Counted from the stretch's first letter, positions 43,986 through 53,447 are shown. The stretch is 64,000 nt of DNA from Halocynthiibacter namhaensis (GCF_000812685.1 NZ_JWIF01000016.1:1-64000), one strand, 5' to 3'. A program made the numbers and translations. The notes: generated from the sequence alone by a model not told the origin.

Positions 43986-44342
43986 CTAGTCAGAAAAGCA
44001 CAGTTTATTGCCATCCAAGTCTCTTACATAGGCGGAAAAACGCGGGCCGCGCTGGTTCGGCTTCCCCTCACAAGTGCCCCCAAGCGCAATCGCCAATTCA
44101 TGCATTCTGCGAACCTCATTATATGTGCCAACGCAAAACCCGACCATAGAGCCATTCCCGACGCTGGCGGATTTTTCATCAAATGGGATCGCAACGGCGA
44201 AGGCAAAATCATCCGTAACCCAATAGGTCATTCTGTCCGACGGCGACATGCTCTGAAGGTTCGATTTCGCAAAAAGGGCATCATAAAATGCCTTTGATGT
44301 CTCCATGTTGTTTGTACCAACAACAAAATAGTTCATTTTCAT
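43986..44342 (-). CDS. VOC (glyoxalase/bleomycin resistance fold) protein
   Basis: A 118-residue protein of the vicinal-oxygen-chelate superfamily. The two beta-alpha-beta modules are seen as MNYFVVGTNNMETSKAFYDALF and the ending GPRFSAYVRDLDGNKLCF. The canonical second metal Glu of VOC dioxygenases is replaced, so activity is unclear. The start at 44342 follows AAGGACC; a longer frame to 44438 runs into the divergent regulator region. It is divergent from a WYL regulator that probably controls it. Confidence 0.85.
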   Translation of the reverse strand: MKMNYFVVGTNNMETSKAFYDALFAKSNLQSMSPSDRMTYWVTDDFAFAVAIPFDEKSASVGNGSMVGFCVGTYNEVRRMHELAIALGGTCEGKPNQRGPRFSAYVRDLDGNKLCFSD

Positions 44343-44455
44343 AACGGGTCCTTTGGTTTGCTTTGGCCACGCCCGCCCCAAGCTCCAACCTGACAGGATT
44401 TGGAGCAAGCGGCGACGTTCCCTATTTCGACCCTTCACTGCATATTGATAAATAT

Positions 44456-44468
44456 GTCATTTTATGTC
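44456..44468. promoter_or_regulatory. Possible operator between the VOC gene and its divergent regulator
   Basis: gtcattttatgtc is a near-palindrome; its complement reads gacat-aaa-atgac. A related tatgac occurs at 44479-44484. I recall similar ACATAAAATGT-type sites near VOC genes with a YafY/WYL regulator. Function inferred. Confidence 0.35.
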
Positions 44469-44479
44469 CTATTTCTTTT

Positions 44480-45214
44480 ATGACACGTACAAATGCAACT
44501 GGCCGATTAAGACGCATGGAACTGCTTGCCGTTCAGTTAAAACAAGACGCCCACTGCACGGTCAAAGACCTTGCCCTTCAACATGGCGTCAGCGCTCGGA
44601 CAATTGCCCGTGATATATCGTTGATGCGCGATCAAGGCATGCAGATTGACGCCGACCGAGGGCGCGGCGGCGGCCTACGCCTTGATCAGAACTGGGGCGT
44701 CGGTCGGGTCAACCTGACCTATTCTGAGGCAGTCGACCTTCTGATCAGCATCGCCGTTGCAGAACAAATGGATTCACCGATGTTTCTGGCCAGCCTTGGG
44801 TCTGTACGTCGGCAACTGGAAGCTTCGTTTTCGAAGAAAAAGCGCCACAAAGTAAATCAGTTGAAATCCCGCATTCTGATCGGAATCACAGCATCAACTT
44901 ACGTGCAAGCCAGCGCAAGCGCCCCACCCAAACGTGTCGTTCAAGCGTTGCACCAGGCTTTCATCGATCAAGAGATGTTGGATATTCAATACACACGCGA
45001 GGATGGTCTATCATCGAAGCGACGGATCGCTCCGCATTACCTGCTGTTAAAATACCCTGTGTGGTATGTGGTTGCCTATGACCAGCTTAGACATGCGCCG
45101 CGCATGTTTCGTTGTGACCGGATGTCTTCGGCGACCAAAACAGGAATGCACTTCCATCTGCTGCCAAAGGAAGATTTCCACCCGTCCTTGACGAATGACG
45201 ACCTATCAGTGTGA
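44480..45214 (+). CDS. YafY-like HTH-WYL transcriptional regulator
   Basis: A 244-residue regulator. It has an N-terminal HTH_11 (RRMELLAVQLKQDAHCTVKDL then HGVSARTIARDISLM, about 10-50) with a Gly/Arg-rich wing (DRGRGGGLRL), and a C-terminal WYL domain (about 140-225) with LLLKYPVWYVVAYD and FRCDRM. WYL domains sense nucleotides or other ligands. The start at 44480 is preferred because conserved sequence begins there; the frame is open from 44363. Divergent from the VOC gene. Confidence 0.88.
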   Translation: MTRTNATGRLRRMELLAVQLKQDAHCTVKDLALQHGVSARTIARDISLMRDQGMQIDADRGRGGGLRLDQNWGVGRVNLTYSEAVDLLISIAVAEQMDSPMFLASLGSVRRQLEASFSKKKRHKVNQLKSRILIGITASTYVQASASAPPKRVVQALHQAFIDQEMLDIQYTREDGLSSKRRIAPHYLLLKYPVWYVVAYDQLRHAPRMFRCDRMSSATKTGMHFHLLPKEDFHPSLTNDDLSV

Positions 45215-45267
45215 TCTGAGACAGGTCCTCATCACAGATGGCCCATAAAGCTGGACCAAGCATCAAT

Positions 45268-45291
45268 CTGGCGGGACAAAACGCCCCGCCA
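45268..45291. terminator. Hairpin between the WYL regulator and transaldolase
   Basis: ctggcggg (45268-45275) pairs with cccgccag (45284-45291) around acaaaacg. Genes converge here. No strong T-run. Confidence 0.55.
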
Positions 45292-45301
45292 GACCGCAAT
45301 G

Positions 45302-46255
45302 TTAAATCATATCAGCGATGATAGCTTCCAGTTTTTCACTGTCACGCGCAAAACCACGAATGCCTTCAGCCAGTTTTTCAGTCGCCATAGCGTCCTCATT
45401 CATGTCCCAGCGGAACGCAGCTTCTGTCAAAACGGCCGGACGATCAGTGGTCGCGCCTGTGTCTTCCAGCATACGTGGCAACTCGCCATTATCGGTTGCG
45501 AGTTCATCCAACAGGCCAGGGCTGATGGTCAAACGATCACATCCGGCCAAGGCTTTGATTTCGCCAATGTTACGGAAGCTCGCGCCCATAACAACCGTTG
45601 GGTAACCATGGGTTTTGAACCAATTGTAAATCGCAGTTACTGACAGAACGCCGGGATCAGCTTCGGATGTGTATTCGGTGCCAGGATTGGCCTTTTTGTG
45701 CCAATCCAAGATACGCCCCACAAAAGGCGAAATCAGGAAAGCACCGGCTTCGGCACAGGCACGCGCTTGGGCAAAACCAAAGATCAACGTCAGGTTACAG
45801 TTGATACCGTCTTTTTCCAGAACTTCAGCCGCGCGAATACCTTCCCAGGTCGCTGCGATCTTGATCAACAGACGGGATTTATCCACACCAGCTGCGTCAA
45901 ACAACGCGACAATACGGCGGGCCTTGGCGATAGTTGCGTCAAAGTCGTAAGACAGGCGCGCGTCAACCTCAATTGAAACGCGACCCGGCACAAGAGCTGT
46001 GATCTGCTGGCCAAAACCAACCGCGATCTGGTCAATCGCATCTTCAACAACCTGCGCATCAGACTTTCCTGCACGGTCCACACGGCCAATCGCCGCCTTC
46101 ACCAGATCCGCATATTCCGGCATGGTTGCCGCTTTCAGGATCAGGGATGGATTGGTCGTTGCATCAATCGGATTAAGGCGTTCAATCGCGGCAATATCGC
46201 CAGTATCGGCAACAACGGTGGTCATAGAGCGAAGCTGTTCAAGCGCAGAAGACAT
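45302..46255 (-). CDS. tal: Transaldolase
   Basis: A 317-residue TalB-type transaldolase of the pentose phosphate pathway. Landmarks: [12 protein letters not shown] near the N terminus, the Schiff-base Lys in [14 protein letters not shown] (about 132), [11 protein letters not shown] and [10 protein letters not shown]. Length is standard. It lies downstream of rpe on the same strand with a hairpin between, making a pentose-phosphate pair. Confidence 0.97.
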   Translation of the reverse strand: MSSALEQLRSMTTVVADTGDIAAIERLNPIDATTNPSLILKAATMPEYADLVKAAIGRVDRAGKSDAQVVEDAIDQIAVGFGQQITALVPGRVSIEVDARLSYDFDATIAKARRIVALFDAAGVDKSRLLIKIAATWEGIRAAEVLEKDGINCNLTLIFGFAQARACAEAGAFLISPFVGRILDWHKKANPGTEYTSEADPGVLSVTAIYNWFKTHGYPTVVMGASFRNIGEIKALAGCDRLTISPGLLDELATDNGELPRMLEDTGATTDRPAVLTEAAFRWDMNEDAMATEKLAEGIRGFARDSEKLEAIIADMI

Positions 46256-46398
46256 AGGGCAGGTCCTGTGAGGTTACAAAATTTAAGGGCAGTATAAGGG
46301 AAACCCGGGAAGGCGGACAGAGCAAAAGAAAACCGAGCAAAGAAACCTCTGCACCGGCATAACCTCTTTCTTCATCTTGTCCGAAATACTCCGGGGTG

Positions 46399-46418
46399 GC
46401 CTGCGCAATAGCGCAGGC
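46399..46418 (-). terminator. Hairpin in a Rhodobacterales-type GC-rich intergenic motif
   Basis: gcctgcgc (46399-46406) pairs with gcgcaggc (46411-46418). It is preceded by aaatactccgggg, much like aaatatcccggggg beside the hairpin at 60782-60800. On the minus strand it follows rpe. Confidence 0.5.
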
Positions 46419-46431
46419 AGGGGCTGGCCTC

Positions 46432-47115
46432 TTATGCCTTGCAAGCGGCCTTGATCGCGCGAATATTCTCGCCATATGGCGCGGAATCAACGACGGACCC
46501 GCCCTTAAACACAGCAGACCCCGCAACCAAAACATCGGCACCAGCCGCATGCACAAGCGGTGCTGTTTCTGGCGTCACGCCCCCGTCGATCTCAATGTGC
46601 ACAGGACGGTCACCGATCATAAGACGCAGATCAGAAACCTTCTCGACACAGCTGTGGATGAATTTTTGACCGCCAAAACCCGGGTTCACTGTCATCACAC
46701 AGACCAGATCCACAAGATCCATGAAAGGTGCAACTGCGGACGCGGGCGTGCCGGGGTTCAACGCAATGCCAGCTTTCGCGCCGGCGCTGCGGATCGCTTG
46801 CAACGTGCGGTGCATATGCGCGCCGGCTTCGACGTGCACGGTGATGAAATCCGCACCCGCTTGGGCAAACGCGTCGATGTAAGCATCCACAGGCGAGATC
46901 ATCAAATGCACGTCCATCACCGTTTTAATATGCGGGCGGATCGCTTTGCAGGTGTCAGGGCCAAAGGTGATATTCGGTACAAAATGCCCGTCCATCACAT
47001 CCACATGGATCCAGTCGGCACCCTGGGCTTCGACAGCTTGAATCTCCGCCCCAAAATTCGCGAAATCCGCAGACAAAATTGAAGGCGCAATTTTTAGGGA
47101 ACGGTCAAAAGCCAT
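46432..47115 (-). CDS. rpe: Ribulose-phosphate 3-epimerase
   Basis: A 227-residue TIM-barrel metalloenzyme interconverting ribulose 5-phosphate and xylulose 5-phosphate. Signatures: IAPSILSADFANFG at the N terminus, WIHVDVMDGHFVPNITFGP with metal ligands, VMDVHLMI, MTVNPGFGGQKF, IEIDGGVTPETA and the phosphate loop VAGSAVF. Complete. Confidence 0.97.
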   Translation of the reverse strand: MAFDRSLKIAPSILSADFANFGAEIQAVEAQGADWIHVDVMDGHFVPNITFGPDTCKAIRPHIKTVMDVHLMISPVDAYIDAFAQAGADFITVHVEAGAHMHRTLQAIRSAGAKAGIALNPGTPASAVAPFMDLVDLVCVMTVNPGFGGQKFIHSCVEKVSDLRLMIGDRPVHIEIDGGVTPETAPLVHAAGADVLVAGSAVFKGGSVVDSAPYGENIRAIKAACKA

Positions 47116-47213
47116 GTGAGTATCCTGTCATGAAGTATCGGGAATCATCCCGAAGGTCAGCGTTACCGCCGTATACAAGGTTCAATCCGCAACGTCACGA
47201 TCGCTTACACATG

Positions 47214-47244
47214 AAAAAGCCCGACGCAATCTGCATCGGGCTTT
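47214..47244 (-). terminator. Terminator of the first RTX gene
   Basis: aaaagcccgacgca and tgcatcgggcttt form a strong stem between rpe and the RTX gene. It ends the minus-strand RTX transcript. Confidence 0.82.
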
Positions 47245-47269
47245 AACTCTAAAAATCATCTCACAGCGC

Positions 47270-48442
47270 TTATGTCGGAACCGCAACTGTGGAAACCGAA
47301 ATTGAACTCGCAATCCCGCCCGCGCCGGTGATGCTTGCCACGACGACATCAGGTGCCGCGCCGACCCCCTTGATCACAACATCGGCATTCGCAGGGTTCG
47401 CGGTATTTGCAACAACCTCAACAGTGGGTGCGATGCTGCCATCATACATCAGTTCAATGCTATCCCCGTCGGTATCACTAAAGTCCGTGATACGAGCGGC
47501 ATTTCCATCATTCAGCCATGTGCCCAGAACGAACTTATCCGCACCAGCACCACCCGCGGCAACATCATCGTTGCCGACATATAATGTGTCATCACCTGCG
47601 TTGCCGTTCAACTCATCCGCAGCAGCGTTCGTCTCGCCACCCTGATAGCCAGCCAAGCCAAGTTTATTGCCGTCAAGCAGCGTGTCAAAAGCGCCTTCAA
47701 GGCCAAACAACACATCATTGTTGTCGTCTCCAGACATGGTATCAACACCATCGCCGCCAATCAAAACATCGTCACCGTTGCCACCAAAAATAGTGTCAAC
47801 CCCGATACCGCCATCAAGTGCATCTTGACCGCCATTGCCCTCAATACGGTCGTCACCACCTTCACCGAAAATGATATCGGCTGAGTCAGGGATACCATTA
47901 TCAGGGTTGGGATTGGGATTAGGGATCTGTGTTCCAGGATTGCTCGGGTCCTCAATGGTCGGTGAAGAGGCGCGCGCGCCGCCATCAATCGTGTCATTAC
48001 CATCACCACCATAAATGGTGTCTTTGCCACTGCCGCCCCAAATTGTATCAACGCCATCGCCACCACGGATTGTGTCGACGCCTTGTTGGCCATCAATGAC
48101 GTCATCACCGTCGCCGCCCTCAACAGTATCGTCACCTTCGTTAGCAAAGATTTTGTCGATACCGGCGCCACCATCGATCACATCTTTACCAGCACCACCA
48201 AGAATGACATCATCACCTTCGCCACCGTTCAAAGTATCATCGCCGCCCAATCCGAAAAGACGGTCATCCCCATCGTTTCCGTCTAGAAGGTCAGCGCCGC
48301 TGGTTCCCGTAAATTTATCGTCCGTCGGTGCGCCATCACGTGTAATACCTGAGTCGTCAGAATCATCAGACGAACCGCCCATCAATGCAGCGATTCCTAC
48401 GCCACCCATCAACAGCATCAATATTCCAATACTTCCCGTCAT
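47270..48442 (-). CDS. RTX calcium-binding protein 1 with N-terminal membrane segment
   Basis: A 390-residue protein. It opens with a hydrophobic segment (GILMLLMGGVGIAALMGG), then an Asp/Ser-rich linker. About a dozen glycine-rich nonapeptide repeats of the form GGxGxDxLx follow (about 45-235, as in GNDGDDRLFGLGGDDTL), forming a calcium-binding beta roll. A Pro/Asn insertion interrupts them (about 160-185). The C-terminal ~120 residues (FVLGTWLNDGNAARITDFSDTDGDSI in part) form a domain shared with RTX protein 2. The N-terminal hydrophobic segment is unusual for classic type I secretion substrates. It may be surface-anchored or secreted; no transporter genes are nearby. Confidence 0.85.
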   Translation of the reverse strand: MTGSIGILMLLMGGVGIAALMGGSSDDSDDSGITRDGAPTDDKFTGTSGADLLDGNDGDDRLFGLGGDDTLNGGEGDDVILGGAGKDVIDGGAGIDKIFANEGDDTVEGGDGDDVIDGQQGVDTIRGGDGVDTIWGGSGKDTIYGGDGNDTIDGGARASSPTIEDPSNPGTQIPNPNPNPDNGIPDSADIIFGEGGDDRIEGNGGQDALDGGIGVDTIFGGNGDDVLIGGDGVDTMSGDDNNDVLFGLEGAFDTLLDGNKLGLAGYQGGETNAAADELNGNAGDDTLYVGNDDVAAGGAGADKFVLGTWLNDGNAARITDFSDTDGDSIELMYDGSIAPTVEVVANTANPANADVVIKGVGAAPDVVVASITGAGGIASSISVSTVAVPT

Positions 48443-48752
48443 CTTATGCGGCCTTCCAATTACAATGTACTCACCGCGAAGCTGATAGACTCACTAAGCG
48501 CAAATTTTTCGATAGTTAATTCAGGCTTATCCAAATAAACAAGGTAATTCAACGAAATTGTTGTGACATGATTAACCGCAAATGCGACTGTTGGATTTTG
48601 TCCACACCTATAGCGGGATCGCAATTCTTCTCAGTGCTCGTTTCATGCTCAGCGCAACTGGCTCTCGCTTAGTGTGTGTTGCCATTGAATGACGCGTGTA
48701 ACCCTCGCACATATGTCAGACGGGATACCCCGCAGTCCCGTCAATACTGCAC
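48443..48752. other. 310-nt gap between the RTX genes
   Basis: AT-rich near 48500-48600 and likely contains the promoter of RTX gene 1. No ORF, RNA gene or clear terminator identified. Confidence 0.45.
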
Positions 48753-49873
48753 TTACACAAGCTGGGTCAGTTTTATGCTGGAAACCTGCAATGTCGATCC
48801 AGCGCCGATCACACGCGCGACGGCTTCGCCATTGACGAGGATCTCGGCATCAGATCCGTTCACATTCACAGCAATCATGGGCGTCGCCTTTGCAGGATCG
48901 TAGAGCACTTCAATCCCATCCCCCTCCGACGCATCATAATCCGCAATCTCCGCGAGATTTGAGCTGCGCAACCAATTCCCGAGCTTGAATATATCAGCAT
49001 CGGCACCTCCTGTGGCGACATCTCCGTTACCCAGATAGATCACGTCAGATCCCGCGCCTCCGATCAAGCTGTCCTGCGCCGCCCCGTTTTCTACGTCTTT
49101 GTGTCCTGCCAACGTTACAATATGACGATCAACAACGTAGTCGATCACCCCTTCACATCCGATGAGAACGTCATTGCCCACGCCACCGTTCATAGTGTCT
49201 TCCCCTGCGCCTCCGATCAAAACATCATCACCAGAAAATCCAATGAGCTCATCGTCACCTGCATTGCCAAATATGATATCACCGCCCTGTTCGCCATTAA
49301 GCTTATCGTCCCCCACCCCGCCGTATAGGCTGTCTTGACCATCGCCACCGTGGATTTGATCATCGCCAGATTCACCATTAATGATGTCATAATGATCGCC
49401 ACCGAACATGCGGTCCGCCCCCGCCCCACCTGCCATCACATCCCTGCCGGCACCGCCCAACATCAGATCACTGGCATCCCCCCCAGACATAGTATCAATG
49501 CCTCGACCACCAAAGGCCCGGTCACTTCCACCACCACCATTCAGTAGATCACTTCCACCGCCGCCCATGAGCAAGTCATCACCGGCGTCACCAGCCACGA
49601 CGTCATTGCCTGCGCCCGCGAACATTCGATCGTCTCCATCCGCCCCAATCAGCGTGTCGCGCCCATTCCTGCCATGAAGGGTATCCCCCCCCAAATCGGC
49701 GGTTAACACATCGTTTCCGTCCGTCCCTTGCTGCGTACCTGCGCCATGCGCCCCCCCCCCGCATTGCCCCCCCCTTCATCAGGGTCGGTCTGGGAATCTG
49801 TTTCAAGATCCCAAAACATGCTCAAAGCAACGCCACTGTACAGCAAGCCAGCAATACCGATCAGGCCAATCAT
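48753..49873 (-). pseudogene. RTX calcium-binding protein 2, out of frame across poly-G tracts
   Basis: The RTX part is open on the minus strand up to about 49751 (AHGAGTQQGTDGNDVLTADLGG at its start, in part). It includes many GGxGxD repeats and the C-terminal domain shared with RTX 1 (FKLGNWLRSSNLAEIADYDASEGD in part). A fitting N terminus, MIGLIGIAGLLYSGVALSMF followed by an acidic linker, begins at ATG 49873 in another frame. The join falls in two G runs on this strand: G8 (49767-49774) and G10 (49751-49760). Adding one G or removing two would give a 373-residue protein built like RTX 1. So it is a phase-variable gene in the OFF state, a fresh mutation, or a homopolymer sequencing error. 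Confidence 0.75.
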
Positions 49874-50133
49874 GATAAATCAATCCCTCGCACCTACTCA
49901 AAATTCGATCCTCAAACCAATGGAACATTCGTTAAAAACACTTCTGTCTCAAAATCACCGACCTTATTAGCCGTAAATTCACTACAAATCATTTCTCCGT
50001 AAATATTCGTTTTTAAAATGTAATTTAAATTTGGAATTGAATTAAATAAAATGCAGTCATTCCGCACGGCCCGTCAGGCATCAACGGCCATTCACATATT
50101 GCACGCACCCGGAAAAACTGGGACACCTGCGAC

Positions 50134-50979
50134 ATGGATCGTTCTCTTTTCCCAGCAATCGCCCTTATATGTGCTGCCATGGTGCTCATCCCTGGTGGGG
50201 ATGCAGCGGGTAAAATCCTGACCGCAACGCTGAGTGTCTCGCCATTCTTTGTCGCCTGGAGTCGGTTCCTCATCGGGATGTTAGTATTTATGCCCATCGT
50301 CGGGCGCTTCGATTTGCACCTGTATCTTGATTGGCGGGTCTGGCTCCGGGGCGCCTTCATCACTGGCGGTATTTCATCCATTCTGACAGCCCTGCGCACG
50401 GAAGACATTGCCGTGGTTTTTGCAATCTTCTTCCTAGGCCCAATCTTAAGTTACTTTGCATCAGGCTTCCTGCTTGGAGAACGCTTGGAACGCAAACGAA
50501 CCGCGCTTCTTTTACTGGGGTTTTGCGGTGTTGTATTGGTCGTTCGGCCCGGTCCAGACATGGGTGTTGGGGCAGTCTACGCAGCAATTGCTGGGGTATT
50601 TTACGGCAGCTACCTAACCGCCAGTCGTTGGCTGGCCGACCGCGCACGCCCGCTAGAAATGCTGTTATCGCAACTGGTGATCGGCTCGCTGTTGCTGACA
50701 CCTATGGGGTTGATCAGCATACCAAGTTTTGATCACGCCCTCACCATCCCCCTTCTCATCAGCGCGCTTGGCTCTGCCATTGGGAACTATTGTCTGGTCA
50801 TGGCCTATCGACGGGCCGAGGCTTCGCGCCTTGCCCCTTTCATCTACCTTCAATTAATTTCTGCGACGGTTTTCGGGGCCCTTATCTTCAACACATGGCC
50901 AGATATCCTAGGATTTGCAGGCATTGCACTGCTGCTCGCATCGGGTTTTGCCACGCTATTGCTACGCAGAACCGGTTGA
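50134..50979 (+). CDS. DMT-family (EamA) transporter
   Basis: A 281-residue inner-membrane protein with about ten hydrophobic helices in two EamA repeats (about 5-140 and 150-278). Typical segments are AGKILTATLSVSPFFVAWSRF and, in the second repeat, PFIYLQLISATVFGALIF. Family members export amino acids or other metabolites. The substrate is unknown. It is monocistronic and well separated from the RTX genes. Confidence 0.9.
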   Translation: MDRSLFPAIALICAAMVLIPGGDAAGKILTATLSVSPFFVAWSRFLIGMLVFMPIVGRFDLHLYLDWRVWLRGAFITGGISSILTALRTEDIAVVFAIFFLGPILSYFASGFLLGERLERKRTALLLLGFCGVVLVVRPGPDMGVGAVYAAIAGVFYGSYLTASRWLADRARPLEMLLSQLVIGSLLLTPMGLISIPSFDHALTIPLLISALGSAIGNYCLVMAYRRAEASRLAPFIYLQLISATVFGALIFNTWPDILGFAGIALLLASGFATLLLRRTG

Positions 50980-51055
50980 CACATCACAACATCGCGATTT
51001 GCACCTTTGATACGATACGGTCACTCTGCGGCCAGAAACGTACAAAGGACAAAAC

Positions 51056-51574
51056 ATGAAACCGCAAACTGGTAAAACTTTCCCCGCAATCACGCTGCCA
51101 ACCCTATCTGGCAAAAACGTCACCCTTGGCAAAGCATCCGGCGACAATTGGGCCCTTGTTCTGGTGTATCGCGGCGCGCATTGCCCGCTGTGTCGCTTGC
51201 AACTGAAGGCCATGCAGAAACATGTTGCAGCCTTCACCGAAACCGGTGTTGAGATCACAGTCGTGTCCGGCGACCCCGAAGAAAAAGCCCGCAATTTCCA
51301 TTCTGACATCAAACTGGACGCGAGAGTGGCCTATGGCCTGTCGATTGAGCAGATGAAAGAACTGGGTCTTTATATTTCAGAACCTCGCAGCGCGGCGGAA
51401 ACCGACCGCCCCTATGCGGAACCGGGCCTTTTTGTTGTGAATGACCAAGGTGTTCTGCACCTTGCAGATATTTCCAACGCACCATTTTCCCGCCCGGATA
51501 TGGGTGCGATTGCCGGCGGCGTGAAATACATCCGCGAAAACAACTACCCAATCCGTGGCGATTACGCCGGTTAA
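51056..51574 (+). CDS. Peroxiredoxin-like thiol protein (AhpC/TSA fold)
   Basis: A 172-residue thioredoxin-fold protein. The active site YRGAHCPLCRLQL (Cys about 44 and 47) replaces the strict peroxiredoxin T-x-x-C with a C-x-x-C pair, as in the peroxiredoxin-like/redoxin subfamily. FPAITLPTLSGKNVTLG at the N terminus is the usual beta hairpin. It probably reduces hydroperoxides or disulphides in the cytoplasm; no signal peptide is seen. GGAC lies before the start. Confidence 0.88.
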   Translation: MKPQTGKTFPAITLPTLSGKNVTLGKASGDNWALVLVYRGAHCPLCRLQLKAMQKHVAAFTETGVEITVVSGDPEEKARNFHSDIKLDARVAYGLSIEQMKELGLYISEPRSAAETDRPYAEPGLFVVNDQGVLHLADISNAPFSRPDMGAIAGGVKYIRENNYPIRGDYAG

Positions 51575-51581
51575 TTCGACC

Positions 51582-52040
51582 TTAGACCGGCAGCGCGGTT
51601 GTCTTGAAAACGGTGCGCAGGGCAAAGGAGCTTTGCATCTGCGTCACCCCGGGCAGGCGCGACAAATGTTGGCGGTGGATACGGGCGAAATCTTCGGTAT
51701 CCAGCGCGACAACCTTCAACACATAATCCGACTTCCCGGCCATCAAGTGGCATTCCAACACATCTGGAATTTTTGCGACCGCACGTTCAAAAGCGTCCAA
51801 GACCTCATCCGCCTGCGCGGCCAATGTGATTTCCACAAAGACCGTTGTCGGACGGCCCAGCTTGCGCGGGTTCAAAAGCGCCACGTAATCCTTGATGTAC
51901 CCTTCCGTTTCCAAACGCTGCACGCGACGATGGCAGGCCGAGGCCGACAGATTTATCCGTTCGGCCAGTTCCGCATTGGACATTCTGCCACTCTTTTGAA
52001 GTTGAATCAGTATTCGTCGATCTACGCTGTCGATGCTCAT
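51582..52040 (-). CDS. aldR: Lrp/AsnC-family regulator, probable alanine dehydrogenase activator
   Basis: A 152-residue Lrp-type regulator. HTH: LQKSGRMSNAELAERINLSASACHRRVQRLE (in part). The C-terminal RAM/AsnC ligand-binding domain includes VFVEITLAAQ and HLMAGKSDYVLKVVALD. The ATG at 52040 gives the standard length; starts at 52076 and 52112 are open. It is divergent from alanine dehydrogenase, the arrangement of AldR, which activates ald in response to alanine in other alphaproteobacteria. The gene name rests on that context. Confidence 0.88.
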   Translation of the reverse strand: MSIDSVDRRILIQLQKSGRMSNAELAERINLSASACHRRVQRLETEGYIKDYVALLNPRKLGRPTTVFVEITLAAQADEVLDAFERAVAKIPDVLECHLMAGKSDYVLKVVALDTEDFARIHRQHLSRLPGVTQMQSSFALRTVFKTTALPV

Positions 52041-52181
52041 ATCTTCGTGGATTCTTCTAATAATTTCACTCAGCATCGAAGATACTTCAAAAATACCCGA
52101 ATTACACCCCATAATTACCCAAGCAATTGCGTGCGGCCCTTGCGACAGTCTGCCTTAAGAGAAATGAGTGAGGATCACACA

Positions 52182-53300
52182 ATGAAAATCGGTTGCCCAA
52201 AAGAGATCAAACCCCAAGAATTTCGCATCGGTATGACACCGGCCGCGGCCTTGGAAACTGTAAACAACGGCCATGAAGTGTTCATCGAAGCAGGCGGCGG
52301 TGTCGGCGCTGGCTTTACGGATGAAGATTATATCGCGGCTGGCGCGACCATGATGGCGACCCCTGCTGAGATCTTCGCAGTTGCAGACATGATCGTTAAG
52401 GTCAAAGAACCACAACCAGGCGAGCGCAAGATGCTGCGCAAGGGTCAGCTGTTGTTCACATATCTGCACCTGGCACCCGATCCCGCACAGACCAACGATC
52501 TGATCGAAAGCGGCTGTACTGCGATTGCGTATGAAACTGTGACTGATCGCAATGGCGGCCTACCTTTGCTTGCCCCAATGTCCGAAGTTGCCGGTCGTTT
52601 GGCCCCACAGGTTGGCGCATATACATTGCAAAAAGCCAATGGCGGTCGCGGTGTTCTGATGGGCGGCGTTCCTGGTGTGGCCCCTGCGAAAGTTCTGGTC
52701 ATCGGTGGCGGTGTTGTTGGTACGCATGCAGCGAAAATCGCAGCTGGTATGGGCGCGGACGTCACTGTTCTTGATCGGTCCCTGACACGTCTGAAATATC
52801 TCGACGACGTCTTTGGCGGCACATTCAAGAACCAATACTCTACCGCTGGTGCGACCGCTGAATTGGCGGCAGACGCTGACATGATCATCGGCGCAGTTCT
52901 GATCCCGGGCGCCGCTGCACCTAAGTTGATCTCACGCGAGCAGTTGAAAACTCTGAAACCAGGTGCTGTTCTTGTGGACGTTGCGATTGACCAAGGCGGT
53001 TGCTTTGAAACATCCAAAGCCACCACCCACGAAGACCCCATCTATGAGGTCGACGGCGTGATGCATTACTGTGTGGCCAACATGCCCGGCGCGGTTGCAC
53101 GTACATCCACCATTGCCCTTGGCAACGCGACCCTTCCCTTCATGCTGGCCCTTGCCAACAAAGGCTGGAAACAAGCTTGTAAAGATGACGGCCACCTGTT
53201 GAACGGCTTGAACGTACACGCTGGCAAACTGACCTACGCAGCCGTCGGCGAAGCGCTGAACATGGACAGCATCACACCAGAAGCAGCACTAGAAATCTGA
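52182..53300 (+). CDS. ald: Alanine dehydrogenase
   Basis: A 372-residue NAD-dependent enzyme, L-alanine to pyruvate plus ammonia. The N terminus MKIGCPKEIKPQEFRIGMTP carries the substrate Arg, Lys is in MIVKVKEPQ, His in YLHLAPDP, and the NAD-binding loop is VIGGGVVGTHAAKIAAGMGAD. The start at 52182 is unambiguous by family; the upstream frame is only fortuitously open. Terminator downstream. Divergent Lrp gene. Confidence 0.97.
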   Translation: MKIGCPKEIKPQEFRIGMTPAAALETVNNGHEVFIEAGGGVGAGFTDEDYIAAGATMMATPAEIFAVADMIVKVKEPQPGERKMLRKGQLLFTYLHLAPDPAQTNDLIESGCTAIAYETVTDRNGGLPLLAPMSEVAGRLAPQVGAYTLQKANGGRGVLMGGVPGVAPAKVLVIGGGVVGTHAAKIAAGMGADVTVLDRSLTRLKYLDDVFGGTFKNQYSTAGATAELAADADMIIGAVLIPGAAAPKLISREQLKTLKPGAVLVDVAIDQGGCFETSKATTHEDPIYEVDGVMHYCVANMPGAVARTSTIALGNATLPFMLALANKGWKQACKDDGHLLNGLNVHAGKLTYAAVGEALNMDSITPEAALEI

Positions 53301-53327
53301 TCTCTCTCCTGATGATCAAACACCTAG

Positions 53328-53358
53328 GCCGGGGGGAAACCTCCGGCCCTTTTTTTTG
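53328..53358 (+). terminator. Rho-independent terminator of ald
   Basis: ggccggggg-gaaa-cctccggcc followed by eight T residues. Confidence 0.92.
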
Positions 53359-53447
53359 TTGGTACACTCGTTTTTTATGCCTTGCATAGATGGCAGGAAG
53401 CATTGCTTCTGTTGATAGCGTATACTCACATAGGGATATGAGATTAG

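Noticed and set aside
47270-49700. Periodic short DNA repeats, considered as CRISPR
   Set aside because: They are degenerate codons of glycine-rich RTX nonapeptides in frame, with no conserved repeat/spacer pattern.
51555-52181. Open frame upstream of alanine dehydrogenase as an N-terminal extension
   Set aside because: It is antisense to the Lrp gene, and the family start at 52182 is clear.
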